Shown here in pieces: positions 25,863 to 32,890 of a stretch of 64,000 nt of DNA. Source of the stretch: Maritalea mediterranea (GTDB lineage Bacteria; Pseudomonadota; Alphaproteobacteria; Rhizobiales; Devosiaceae); NCBI RefSeq assembly GCF_021568695.1, contig NZ_JAKGTI010000001.1, positions 372,001 to 436,000 of the forward strand. The letters are read 5' to 3'. Made by a program: the position numbers and the translations under genes. The number at the start of each line of letters is the position of its first letter. The first letter of the stretch is position 1. Below the pieces are notes generated by a model. It was not told where the DNA came from. It ran no database searches and was given only the letters and a program-made list of their open reading frames with translations.

Positions 25863-27158
25863 TCAAATATGATTTTCAACAGCCTTGCTCAGCAATTGCC
25901 GAAGTCGCTGGCCGCGGTGGGGATTTACAGATTCAACCCAATCGATTTTCCCCATCAAAGATTTTCTGAAAGACGGGTCGAGCAAGCGTCTATCGCCAGG
26001 TTTGCCACAGGCATGAATTATTGCCTTCAATTTGTCGAATGATCTTCGATCAATATTCAAGTGTTCATTCACCAATACCCCAGTCACAGTTTGTCGCGAA
26101 GCTCTCGGCATCACGCGAGTTTTGGCACGATTCAGCGAAAAGCCTTCATCTTGTGCAATCACAGGCAAAAAATATTGGAGGGGCCGGGCAATATGTTTGT
26201 CGCCCGAAAAGGTCAGATCGTCGGCATATCTGCTATATTGAGCCCCCAAACACTTCGCCAAGGCGTTCAATCTCTTGTCCAGCCCAAAGCAGATTTGATT
26301 TGCGAGTGCAGGTGATGTTGGGGCGCCTTGTGGCAAATGGCGTTTATTGTAGATCGAGCGCTCCTCAAGCGGAAAGCGCTCTAGAATTCGCCTAGGCGTT
26401 AAAGATGTGCATAAAGATGTGAGAACCCGCGCCACCGCGTCGGGATATCCAAGGCACCTGAAAAGTCCAAAAACCCGCCCCGCGCCAATTGAAGGAAAAA
26501 AATTTTTCAAATCGAAGCAGAGCACAACTTTCTCACCAACATGTCTGTTCGCTGCTTTAAGGCAATTTCTTCCCTTCACAAATCCAAAGGCTGCGTCATG
26601 AGGTGGTACAATGCCGATAATATTCTTCAAAATTGCTCTTTGAATGGATTTCAGATTCTCTTTTGGGGCCTCAATCACCCTAATGCCGCCCCCATTCTTA
26701 TTTTTGAAAATATAATGATAATGATTGATCGACGCTTCGCCATGTTCTTCATGGCGATTTTGCTCATCTGCTAAATAATCAAGTCGTCTTTCTGAAATGG
26801 AGAGCCAATCGGCGACACTGGCAGTTGTGGGAAGCTGTGGAATGTCCAAGCCTTCAAAGGCGGGCGTCGGACACATAGTGGGTGATGACAGGTTCAAGGC
26901 CGGCCACTTGCCTTGCTTGCGACAGAATTGATAGGTCGATTCCAGCCTTATTGCCCGGCGCAGAACAATTTCAATAGCGCTCACGGAAGGTGTGAATATT
27001 GTGGGCAATCCGATATGAAGCTCGTTGGCGATCTCCGTCGTATATTTATGTGCACCCTTGGGCAGATTGCGCCGGAGGCAAGCTGAGATTTGGTCGAGGG
27101 ACCAAGGACATAAGCTCAAGTGGACTGCAAGATTATGCGAGAACAGTCTTTTATCCAT
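25863..27158 (-). CDS. Retron-type reverse transcriptase with N-terminal extension
   Basis: 431 residues from the ATG at 27158. The RT domain runs from about 111 to 400: IRVIEAPKENLKSIQRAIL (160-178), GFVKGRN (192-198), AANRH (202-206, where retron RTs have NAxxH), DLKNFFPSI (216-224), LPQGAPTSPALAN (275-287), catalytic YADD (311-314), and VTG (358-360), the retron region-Y motif. Residues 1-110 form an extension with no recognised domain, containing Trp19 and several helices. The frame is open to 27263, but that part overlaps the ncRNA. AAGG lies 8 bases before the ATG. Retron RTs copy their ncRNA into multicopy branched DNA, and many act in phage defence. The msr-msd-like RNA directly upstream supports this. 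No separate effector gene adjoins it, so effector function may lie in the extension. The subtype is not determined. Confidence 0.9.
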   Translation of the reverse strand: MDKRLFSHNLAVHLSLCPWSLDQISACLRRNLPKGAHKYTTEIANELHIGLPTIFTPSVSAIEIVLRRAIRLESTYQFCRKQGKWPALNLSSPTMCPTPAFEGLDIPQLPTTASVADWLSISERRLDYLADEQNRHEEHGEASINHYHYIFKNKNGGGIRVIEAPKENLKSIQRAILKNIIGIVPPHDAAFGFVKGRNCLKAANRHVGEKVVLCFDLKNFFPSIGAGRVFGLFRCLGYPDAVARVLTSLCTSLTPRRILERFPLEERSIYNKRHLPQGAPTSPALANQICFGLDKRLNALAKCLGAQYSRYADDLTFSGDKHIARPLQYFLPVIAQDEGFSLNRAKTRVMPRASRQTVTGVLVNEHLNIDRRSFDKLKAIIHACGKPGDRRLLDPSFRKSLMGKIDWVESVNPHRGQRLRQLLSKAVENHI

Positions 27159-27173
27159 GTGGGATACCTTGTC

Positions 27174-27331
27174 GCAACAGGCGGCCTCTGCTTTTCTTTG
27201 TCCTGCGCTACCAAATCTGGGTGAAGCCCAGTGCCGGTAGCGCCGTGTTTGTCTCAGTAACACTTATAAACGGGGATGCCCCGCTCCATGCCTTACACTG
27301 TCGTATAGGCATAACCAGAGGCCGCCGTTGC
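27174..27331 (-). ncRNA. Putative retron msr-msd RNA with a1/a2 repeats
   Basis: The arm GGCGGCCTCTG (minus strand, 27326-27316) pairs perfectly with CAGAGGCCGCC (27190-27180). The pairing continues as GCAAC with GTTGC after one bulged base (27331-27327 and 27178-27174), giving 16 bp. This fits a1 and a2. Between the arms are a hairpin at 27312-27288 (ATGCCT/AGGCAT), a short one at 27283-27271 (CGGGG/CCCCG), one at 27263-27245 (GTGTT/AACAC), and a long msd-like hairpin at 27243-27205 (GCGCTACC/GGTAGCGC enclosing CTGGG/CCCAG). The order a1-msr-msd-a2-RT is the retron layout, and a2 ends 15 bases before the RT start. The first unpaired G after a1 (complement of 27315) is a candidate branch point. 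Pairings are seen in sequence; reverse transcription is inferred. Confidence 0.82.
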
Positions 27332-27338
27332 TGCGGCA

Positions 27339-27367
27339 ACTATGCTAAAGGAAGTCAGATTTGCCAA
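27339..27367 (-). promoter_or_regulatory. Sigma-70-type promoter of the retron RNA
   Basis: On the minus strand TTGGCA (27367-27362, 5/6 match to the -35 consensus), 17-bp spacer, CATAGT (27344-27339, 4/6 match to the -10). Transcription would start near 27332, exactly at the outer edge of the a1 arm. Confidence 0.6.
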
Positions 27368-27449
27368 GTTCTAATTGACCCAGATAAAGGTTATGAAATT
27401 GATTTGGTCAGTACGAAAATCAAGTATGTGATAGTTTGGCGCAATCGGG

Positions 27450-28214
27450 TCAAAGCGTGAAGTCCTCACCGAGATAAACCCGGCGCGCTTCTTCATCATT
27501 GGTGATGGTCTCGGGCCGCCCCTGAATCATCACCTGGCCGCCATGAATAATATAGGCGCGGTCCACCAGGCCCAGCGTTTCGCGCACATTATGGTCGGTG
27601 ATCAACACACCAATGCCGCGGCTTGTCAGTTGTCGCACAAGTTGCCGAATTTCTCCAACAGCAATCGGGTCCACCCCGGCAAAGGGCTCATCAAGCAGCA
27701 TAAATTGCGGGTCCGCCGCCAAGGCGCGGGCGATTTCCACCCGTCGGCGCTCACCGCCCGAAAGGGCAAGGGCATCCGCATCGCGAATATGGGTGATGGA
27801 AAACTCATCCAGCAACTCGTCCAACCGCGCCTGTTGCGCCTTGCGGCCGCGCACATGCCCCTCCAAGATCGCCAGAATGTTATTTTTCACGCTCATGCCG
27901 CGAAAAATTGAGGGCTCTTGCGGCAGATAGCCCATGCCCAACCGGCCGCGCTGAAACAGCGGAAATTTGGTGATCGGCTTGCCATGCAGCAACACTTCTC
28001 CACTATCAGGTGGGGTGATGCCCATAATCATGGAGAAAACGGTAGTTTTGCCCGCGCCGTTGGGTCCCAGCAGCCCCACCGCTTCGCCGCGATTTACAGC
28101 AACGGATACATTTCGGATGACCACTTTTTTGCCATAGCTTTTGGCCAGCGAATGGGCCACTAGCCAACCGGTCGGGTCAAGCGATTGGTTCTGAGCTGTA
28201 GAATTAGCTGCCAC
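27450..28214 (-). CDS. lptB: Lipopolysaccharide export ATPase LptB
   Basis: 254 residues. Walker A is GPNGAGKTT, the Q-loop YLPQEPSIFRGMSVKNNI, the signature ALSGGERRRVEIARAL, Walker B MLLDEPFAGVD, and the switch His VLITDHNVRETL. The LptB-type C-terminus EEARRVYLGEDFTL is complete. It powers extraction of LPS from the inner membrane with LptFG and LptC. It overlaps lptA by 11 bp. In related genomes rpoN usually follows; here the retron comes between. Confidence 0.95.
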   Translation of the reverse strand: MAANSTAQNQSLDPTGWLVAHSLAKSYGKKVVIRNVSVAVNRGEAVGLLGPNGAGKTTVFSMIMGITPPDSGEVLLHGKPITKFPLFQRGRLGMGYLPQEPSIFRGMSVKNNILAILEGHVRGRKAQQARLDELLDEFSITHIRDADALALSGGERRRVEIARALAADPQFMLLDEPFAGVDPIAVGEIRQLVRQLTSRGIGVLITDHNVRETLGLVDRAYIIHGGQVMIQGRPETITNDEEARRVYLGEDFTL

Positions 28215-28698
28215 TTGAAAAGGTCCCCGTCACGCGCTGGTCAGAGCCAGGATCAGACACAAACCGGGAGCTGTTGTCGGTGACGTCCACAAACAATTCA
28301 CCGCCCGTGACCCGCGTACCATCTTCGGTGACCTCCACGTTGCCCGTCAGGTGCAAAATCTCGGTTTTCGGGTCATAGGTGCCGAAATCGGCCTTGGCCG
28401 TTTTCGGTCCAAAAAGCAGAGTCAGCCGACCATTTGCCGTCATTTTTTTCAAATCTGATGCGCCGCCTTCACCATAATAGGCGATCACTTTAGGCGAATA
28501 CAGCGTGAAGTCCGCTTGTTTCACCACCACATCGCCAGTGAAGATGGCTTGGCGCCGATCCTCGAAAACCTCAAACACGTCACCGGTGATGTTTACGGGG
28601 CCTTTGGATTGCGCCAAAGCCTGTCCGGTGATCGCGGCGCAAGCCAACATTGCCACCAGGGAAACGAGGCGCGCAAAAATTTTAAATCTAGTTTTCAT
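28204..28698 (-). CDS. lptA: Lipopolysaccharide transport periplasmic protein LptA
   Basis: 164 residues. The signal peptide has a hydrophobic stretch at about 9-28 and ends ...AITGQALAQ. The OstA-type beta-jellyroll follows: PVNITGDVFEVFEDRRQAIFTGDVVVKQADFTLYSPKVIAYY, then LHLTGNVEVTEDGTRVTGGELFVD. It forms the periplasmic bridge that carries LPS to LptD. It overlaps both lptC and lptB by about 11 bp, showing tight coupling. Confidence 0.92.
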   Translation of the reverse strand: MKTRFKIFARLVSLVAMLACAAITGQALAQSKGPVNITGDVFEVFEDRRQAIFTGDVVVKQADFTLYSPKVIAYYGEGGASDLKKMTANGRLTLLFGPKTAKADFGTYDPKTEILHLTGNVEVTEDGTRVTGGELFVDVTDNSSRFVSDPGSDQRVTGTFSSGS

Positions 28699-29329
28699 CA
28701 GATAGCTCGCTTTGTGGCGGTATGGTTAAGTTGGCCCGTTCAAATTTCCAATATTGTTTGGCCCCGTCATAATGCATATTGATGGCACGCAAGATGGTGC
28801 CATTGGCAAAATCGAAGGCAACCCCGTCGTCTCCGTCGAAAATTTGGTCATTCAATTGCGCCACGCCGCTACCGATCGTGCCTAGATCGCCCTTGCTGGA
28901 TTGCAAATCAATCTGAGTGGGCAAGGTTAAAATATCGGTTATCAGCGAGTAGGCGCCATTGGCGGACTGCCCAACGAGATTTTCCCCATCGGTAAATTCT
29001 ATCCGGGCCGTCAAATCTATCAGGTCGATGATGTCCTGATTGACAATTTTGGTTGAGGCACTTTTGGCGGTAATTTCGTAGGTGCTGCCGTCGCTGAGTG
29101 TGCCGGTTGCACGAGGAGCGTCTACGACCAGATTGTCCTCCTCCAGCCGAATGCCTTCAAATTGGGCAGTGGGCAGAAAATTGCCAATAACAAGTGGCAC
29201 CATTAAGGCGAGAAAGATCATTCCGCCAAATCCTGGGATCGCCAAGCGCAATAGCTTGACCACACGTCGCCGCCGTTGAACACGCGCAAATTGCTGTTCA
29301 AATGAAGGGGCGGCGGCAAGGTTGGTCAT
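28688..29329 (-). CDS. lptC: LPS export system protein LptC
   Basis: 213 residues. A basic N-terminus (VQRRRRVVKLLRL) is followed by one membrane segment (about 30-50) and a periplasmic OstA-like domain with LSDGSTYEITAKSASTK and ANGTILRAINMHYDG. LptC links the LptBFG complex to LptA. It lies 9 bp downstream of the ribonuclease D-like gene and overlaps lptA. Confidence 0.88.
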   Translation of the reverse strand: MTNLAAAPSFEQQFARVQRRRRVVKLLRLAIPGFGGMIFLALMVPLVIGNFLPTAQFEGIRLEEDNLVVDAPRATGTLSDGSTYEITAKSASTKIVNQDIIDLIDLTARIEFTDGENLVGQSANGAYSLITDILTLPTQIDLQSSKGDLGTIGSGVAQLNDQIFDGDDGVAFDFANGTILRAINMHYDGAKQYWKFERANLTIPPQSELSDEN

Positions 29330-29338
29330 CGGCAGCCT

Positions 29339-29953
29339 CTAGCTATGGGCAAAAATGTCAGTTTCGGCCCAGCCTTTCAGGTCAAGTTCTGCCCGATGCG
29401 GTAAAAAGTCCAAGCAGGCCTGGGCCATCTCCATTCGACCTTCACGCTTGAGCATGCGGTCCAGATGGCGTTTCAAATCGTGTAGGTAAAGCACATCACT
29501 GGCCGCATATTCCAACTGCGCACTGCTCAAATCATCTGCTCCCCAGTCCGAGCTTTGCTGCTGCTTGGACAGGTCCACACCCAGCAATTCGCGGCACAGA
29601 TCTTTCAAGCCGTGGCGGTCTGTGTATGTGCGCACCAGCTTGGAGGCGATTTTGCTGCAGTAAACCGGCTTGGTCACGGTGCCGAAAGCGTTTTGCAGGG
29701 CGGCAATGTCAAAGCGGGCAAAATGAAACAGCTTGGTCACGTTTTCGTCGCCCAAAAGCTTCTGCAGATTGGGCGCCTCGGTCTGTCCCTGCTCAATTTG
29801 CACCACGTCAGCGGTGCCATCACCAGGGGAAAGCTGCACCACACACAACCGGTCTCGCATGGGGTTCAGCCCCATGGTTTCGGTATCGATCGCAACAGAT
29901 TTTCCATAATCTTTCAGGTGGGGCAGATCGCCCTTATGCAAACGGATGGTCAT
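29339..29953 (-). CDS. rnd: Ribonuclease D-like 3'-5' exonuclease
   Basis: 204 residues, only the DEDD exonuclease domain: AIDTETMG (Exo I, D-x-E), FHFARFDIAAL (Exo II), and YAASDVLYLHDL (Exo III, Y-x3-D). There is no HRDC domain, as in the short family members that sit before lptC in Hyphomicrobiales. It likely trims stable RNA 3' ends. It is the first gene of the lptCAB transcription unit. Confidence 0.9.
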   Translation of the reverse strand: MTIRLHKGDLPHLKDYGKSVAIDTETMGLNPMRDRLCVVQLSPGDGTADVVQIEQGQTEAPNLQKLLGDENVTKLFHFARFDIAALQNAFGTVTKPVYCSKIASKLVRTYTDRHGLKDLCRELLGVDLSKQQQSSDWGADDLSSAQLEYAASDVLYLHDLKRHLDRMLKREGRMEMAQACLDFLPHRAELDLKGWAETDIFAHS

Positions 29954-30181
29954 GCAAATAGCCTATTCTTTCGAGTATTTTATCCCTTTTGCCACAGCAG
30001 CGGCGCAAGGCAAAGGCTGTTTGAGCAATTCTTTGCGACTTTTCCGTGATCCCGGGCACGAGAGTCCGACGATTAATTCACTTGCCTTTGGTTAATCTTC
30101 TCTTAAACTAAACCATATGCCGGGTGGGTGGATCAATGAGAACCTCCAAGACCGGATATTCAAGAAAGTAAGGGGGAGAAT

Positions 30182-30607
30182 ATGCTCAAGGAATTTAAGG
30201 CCTTTGCGATCAAAGGCAATATGGTTGAATTGGCCATCGGTGTGATCATTGGCGCGGCATTTGGCGCCATCGTCTCATCTTTGGTGGATGATGTTTTTAT
30301 GCCGGTCATCGGCCTGCTTCTTGGCGGGCTCGACTTTTCGAACTGGTTTATCGTGTTGTCAGACACAGGCGGGGAGACTGTTGCTTCAGTTGCTCAGGCG
30401 AAAGAGCTTGGCATTGCAACATTGAATATCGGTCTGTTTGTGAATGCGGTGGTCAAGTTCTTCATTATTGCTGTGGTGCTTTTCTTCGTGGTCAAGGGCA
30501 TCAATTCCTTGCGCCGCAAAGAGGAAGCAAAGCCCACTGCACCACCATCACCGACAAAAGAAGAAACCCTGTTGACCGAAATTCGCGATTTGTTGGCCAA
30601 AAAGTAA
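30182..30607 (+). CDS. mscL: Large-conductance mechanosensitive channel MscL
   Basis: 141 residues. [41 protein letters not shown] is the canonical N-terminal helix and first membrane segment. The second segment (about 80-105) and the charged C-terminal helix [32 protein letters not shown] follow. It opens under hypo-osmotic shock to release solutes. GGGGGAG precedes the start. This fits the osmolyte theme of the nearby ectoine cluster, though it is a near-universal gene. Confidence 0.96.
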   Translation: MLKEFKAFAIKGNMVELAIGVIIGAAFGAIVSSLVDDVFMPVIGLLLGGLDFSNWFIVLSDTGGETVASVAQAKELGIATLNIGLFVNAVVKFFIIAVVLFFVVKGINSLRRKEEAKPTAPPSPTKEETLLTEIRDLLAKK

Positions 30608-30616
30608 TTCTAGGCG

Positions 30617-30641
30617 AAAGGGAGCCGATTGGCTCCCTTTT
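30617..30641. terminator. Terminator between convergent mscL and leucine dehydrogenase genes
   Basis: AAAGGGAGCC, loop GATT, GGCTCCCTTTT: a perfect 10-bp stem with T4 on the plus strand and a shorter T-run on the minus strand. Confidence 0.85.
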
Positions 30642-30648
30642 CATTCAG

Positions 30649-31686
30649 TCAGTTGGCGAGAACCTCTTCAACAAATTGATCCGCCACCTTGTGCGGCGAG
30701 GCATTGAGTGCCTTCGCTTTGGTCAATATTTTGTCGGTTGTTTCGGCCAATTGTTCAATCTTACGATCCACCCACTTCTCGTCGGTAATTTTCAAAATTT
30801 CGGTGGAGACGCTTATGATGCCGCCGCCATTCACAACATAGTCGGGGGCGTAAACAATTCCGCGCTCCATCAAGGCGTCGCCAGCGGCATCATCAGCCAA
30901 TTGGTTGTTGGCGGCGCCACACACCAGCTTGACCTTCAGCCGCTTGATCGTATCAGCATTCAGAATGGCCCCCATGGCGCAGGGGGCAAAAATGTCGGCC
31001 TCCACGTCATAAATATCGTCAGGTGCAACCGATCGGGCGCTAAATCGCTGCCGTGCCTCGGCAACGGCGTGGGCGTCGATATCACTCACCAACAACTGCG
31101 CACCGGCTGCGTGCAAATGTTCGGCAAAATACATGCCCACATGGCCCAGACCCTGCAGGGCCACCGTCTTGCCCTCAATCTGATCGCGACCGAAAGCATG
31201 CTTGAGCGCAGCCAAGCAGGAGAGAAATACACCGCGGGCGGTGACCGGGGAAGGATCGCCAGATGCAAACGCCCCTTTGTTCAATCCCGCTGCATGGCTT
31301 GTAAACTTGGCGGCTTCTTCAATATCCTCAACGCTGATGCCCACATCCTCTGCCGTCGTATACATCCCCCCAAAACTTTCGACAAAGCGCCCAAAGGCCT
31401 GCATCAGTTCGGGGGATTTGTCGGTATTTGGATCAGCCATAATCACCGATTTGCCGCCCCCCAAAGGCAGTGATGCGGCCGCATTTTTATAGGTCATGCC
31501 TTTTGAAAGCCGAAGCGCGTCAATCTTGGCAGTCTCAAGGTCCGGATAATTAAACATGCGACAGCCGCCAGCCGCCGGACCCAATTTTGTGCTGTGAACA
31601 GCAATAATGGATTTCAGGCCGCTCTCCGCGTCCTCCGCATAAACCACCTTTTCATAACCCGGTGCGTCCAAGGGTGTGAGTTTCAT
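30649..31686 (-). CDS. Leu/Phe/Val dehydrogenase (Glu/Leu/Phe/Val family)
   Basis: 345 residues. The substrate-binding stretch is GPAAGGCRMFNYPDLETAKIDALRLSKGMTYKNAAASLPLGGGKSVI, whose catalytic Lys residues sit in the K-G-M-T-Y-K motif and GGGKS. The NAD-binding motif is VALQGLGHVGMYFAEHLHAAGAQL (G-x-G-x-x-G near 175-180). Length and motifs match leucine dehydrogenase. It oxidatively deaminates branched-chain amino acids to keto acids, or the reverse. It stands alone. A preference for leucine over valine or phenylalanine cannot be fixed from sequence. Confidence 0.88.
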   Translation of the reverse strand: MKLTPLDAPGYEKVVYAEDAESGLKSIIAVHSTKLGPAAGGCRMFNYPDLETAKIDALRLSKGMTYKNAAASLPLGGGKSVIMADPNTDKSPELMQAFGRFVESFGGMYTTAEDVGISVEDIEEAAKFTSHAAGLNKGAFASGDPSPVTARGVFLSCLAALKHAFGRDQIEGKTVALQGLGHVGMYFAEHLHAAGAQLLVSDIDAHAVAEARQRFSARSVAPDDIYDVEADIFAPCAMGAILNADTIKRLKVKLVCGAANNQLADDAAGDALMERGIVYAPDYVVNGGGIISVSTEILKITDEKWVDRKIEQLAETTDKILTKAKALNASPHKVADQFVEEVLAN

Positions 31687-31908
31687 TGATCTATCCCAGA
31701 GATGATTATTGTTGTCGTTTTATTGTTTTTAGCTGTTTTGGCCCCTCTTTTGGCTAAAGGTCAATGCTTGTCCGACAATTAATCGAACTCATTTGGGAAA
31801 TATCGTCCAGTCGCGAGGGCGGCGCCGGTCTAAAATTGCACAGGCGGCCACAGCGTTGGTGAAAGTTCACACCATGCATGCTGAGCTCAAACATAACCGC
31901 TACATGGA

Positions 31909-31929
31909 TTACCGGATCAAGTCCGGTAA
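31909..31929. repeat. REP-like palindrome
   Basis: TTACCGGA-TCAAG-TCCGGTAA followed by TGACG. An 8-bp perfect inverted repeat of the CCGGATCAAGTCCGG type, which recurs between genes in many alphaproteobacterial genomes. Confidence 0.6.
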
Positions 31930-31990
31930 TGACGTTGTGGGTTGTGAAAAGCCCTGTACAGCTTTAAAGCGGAACACCCATCGGCGGGGG

Positions 31991-32146
31991 TGCCGGGGTA
32001 GCGAATGTAGTGAGCGACGGCGGCGAGAAAAAGAGCCGGGGGTGCCGGGGTAGCGAACGTAGTGAGCGACGGCGGCGCAAAAAAGAGCCGGGGGTGCCGG
32101 GGTAGCGAACGTAGTGAGCGACGGCGGCGCAAAAAAGAGCCGGGTC
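31991..32146. repeat. Three tandem copies of a 52-bp repeat
   Basis: The unit begins TGCCGGGGTAGCGAAYGTAG and continues TGAGCGACGGCGGCG, an A-rich stretch, and AGAGCCGGGGG. Copies start at 31991, 32043 and 32095, exactly 52 bp apart, nearly identical, differing at a few positions (T/C at 32005 and its equivalents, and GA/CA in the A-rich part). The last copy degrades at its end. It lies in the 483-bp gap between the leucine dehydrogenase and gntR genes, about 25 bp after the gntR stop. Confidence 0.9.
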
Positions 32147-32169
32147 CGGTGGCGGCAAATTAAGAGCGC

Positions 32170-32880
32170 TCACCCCTCCTGCGAAATAGGCTTTTGCCTT
32201 ATGCGGGTCATGCTCGAGGACGTGTGTGCCCGCCAGATATGGGCCAGCGCGTCCAGGTCGCCCAGACACACCGCATCGCGATAGTCGCGTACCTCGTCGC
32301 GCAGGCTTTTGCATTCGCGTTTCACATCCTGATCGGTCAGTGATTTCAGCCAGATACGGGCGGTTTGGTAGAAAAGCCGCTCCATCGTCTCGCGCAGCGG
32401 AATATTGGTGGTGAAATCCACCAGGGCGTGAAAGGTGGCGATATTCACTTCCGAATAGCCGCGCGCACTCGGATTTTCAGTCAGCTCCTGGCTTTTCTTG
32501 TGCAGCCATTTGAAGCGTTTGATATCATGTTGATTGACCGCGCGAGGGGAAAGCCGAGCCAACAGCGGCGATAGCTCCATGCGCAATTGATAAACCTGAT
32601 AAAGCGCGCCAATATCGATATCGGTCACCAGCGTGCCAACACCCTGAACGGATTTCAAAAGTCCCTCGGCTTGCAATTGAAACAACACCCGGCGCAAGGG
32701 CGTGCGGCTCACGCCAAACTCTTCTGCCAACTCGCCCTCACTCAGGCGCATACCCGGCGGGTAATCGAGCAAGGAGATGCGTGTACGGATTTCGTCATGC
32801 AATTCGCGAAACCGACGGCCAGCCGCGCTTTCATTGTCTTCCGGTTCTGATGTGGGCAGCAGGGGGAGATCCTGATCCAT
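32170..32880 (-). CDS. GntR family transcriptional regulator (FCD domain)
   Basis: 236 residues. The N-terminal winged helix (about 20-85) has LDYPPGMRLSEGELAEEFGVSRTPLRRVLFQLQAEGLLKSVQGVGTLVT, the GntR signature. A helical FCD-type ligand domain (about 90-230) includes YQLRMELSPLLARLS. It is encoded 10 bp after doeB, the last gene of the doeA-doeB-gntR unit, so it most likely controls ectoine catabolism. A palindrome fitting this family is in the doeA-eutB gap. In other bacteria the known ectoine regulator EnuR is a different, MocR-type GntR protein with an aminotransferase domain, which this protein lacks. Confidence 0.85.
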   Translation of the reverse strand: MDQDLPLLPTSEPEDNESAAGRRFRELHDEIRTRISLLDYPPGMRLSEGELAEEFGVSRTPLRRVLFQLQAEGLLKSVQGVGTLVTDIDIGALYQVYQLRMELSPLLARLSPRAVNQHDIKRFKWLHKKSQELTENPSARGYSEVNIATFHALVDFTTNIPLRETMERLFYQTARIWLKSLTDQDVKRECKSLRDEVRDYRDAVCLGDLDALAHIWRAHTSSSMTRIRQKPISQEG

Positions 32881-32890
32881 CTTTGTCTCT

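Noticed and set aside
25863-27158. Group II intron or diversity-generating reverse transcriptase
   Set aside because: No maturase or endonuclease domain and no intron RNA domain V pattern was seen. The VTG motif, the NAxxH-like site and the upstream arms fit a retron; no template/variable repeat was seen.
27159-27263. Upstream extension of the reverse transcriptase to 27263 (35 more residues)
   Set aside because: It runs through the a2 arm and msd hairpin, has no ribosome site, and is rich in Arg/Cys unlike the family. The ATG at 27158 follows AAGG.
31917-32314. Minus-strand ORFs across the 52-bp repeats
   Set aside because: They arise because 52 bp is not a multiple of three and the repeat lacks stops in some frames. 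The residues simply repeat Tyr-Pro-Gly-Thr-Pro-like strings, and one runs into gntR in a wrong frame.
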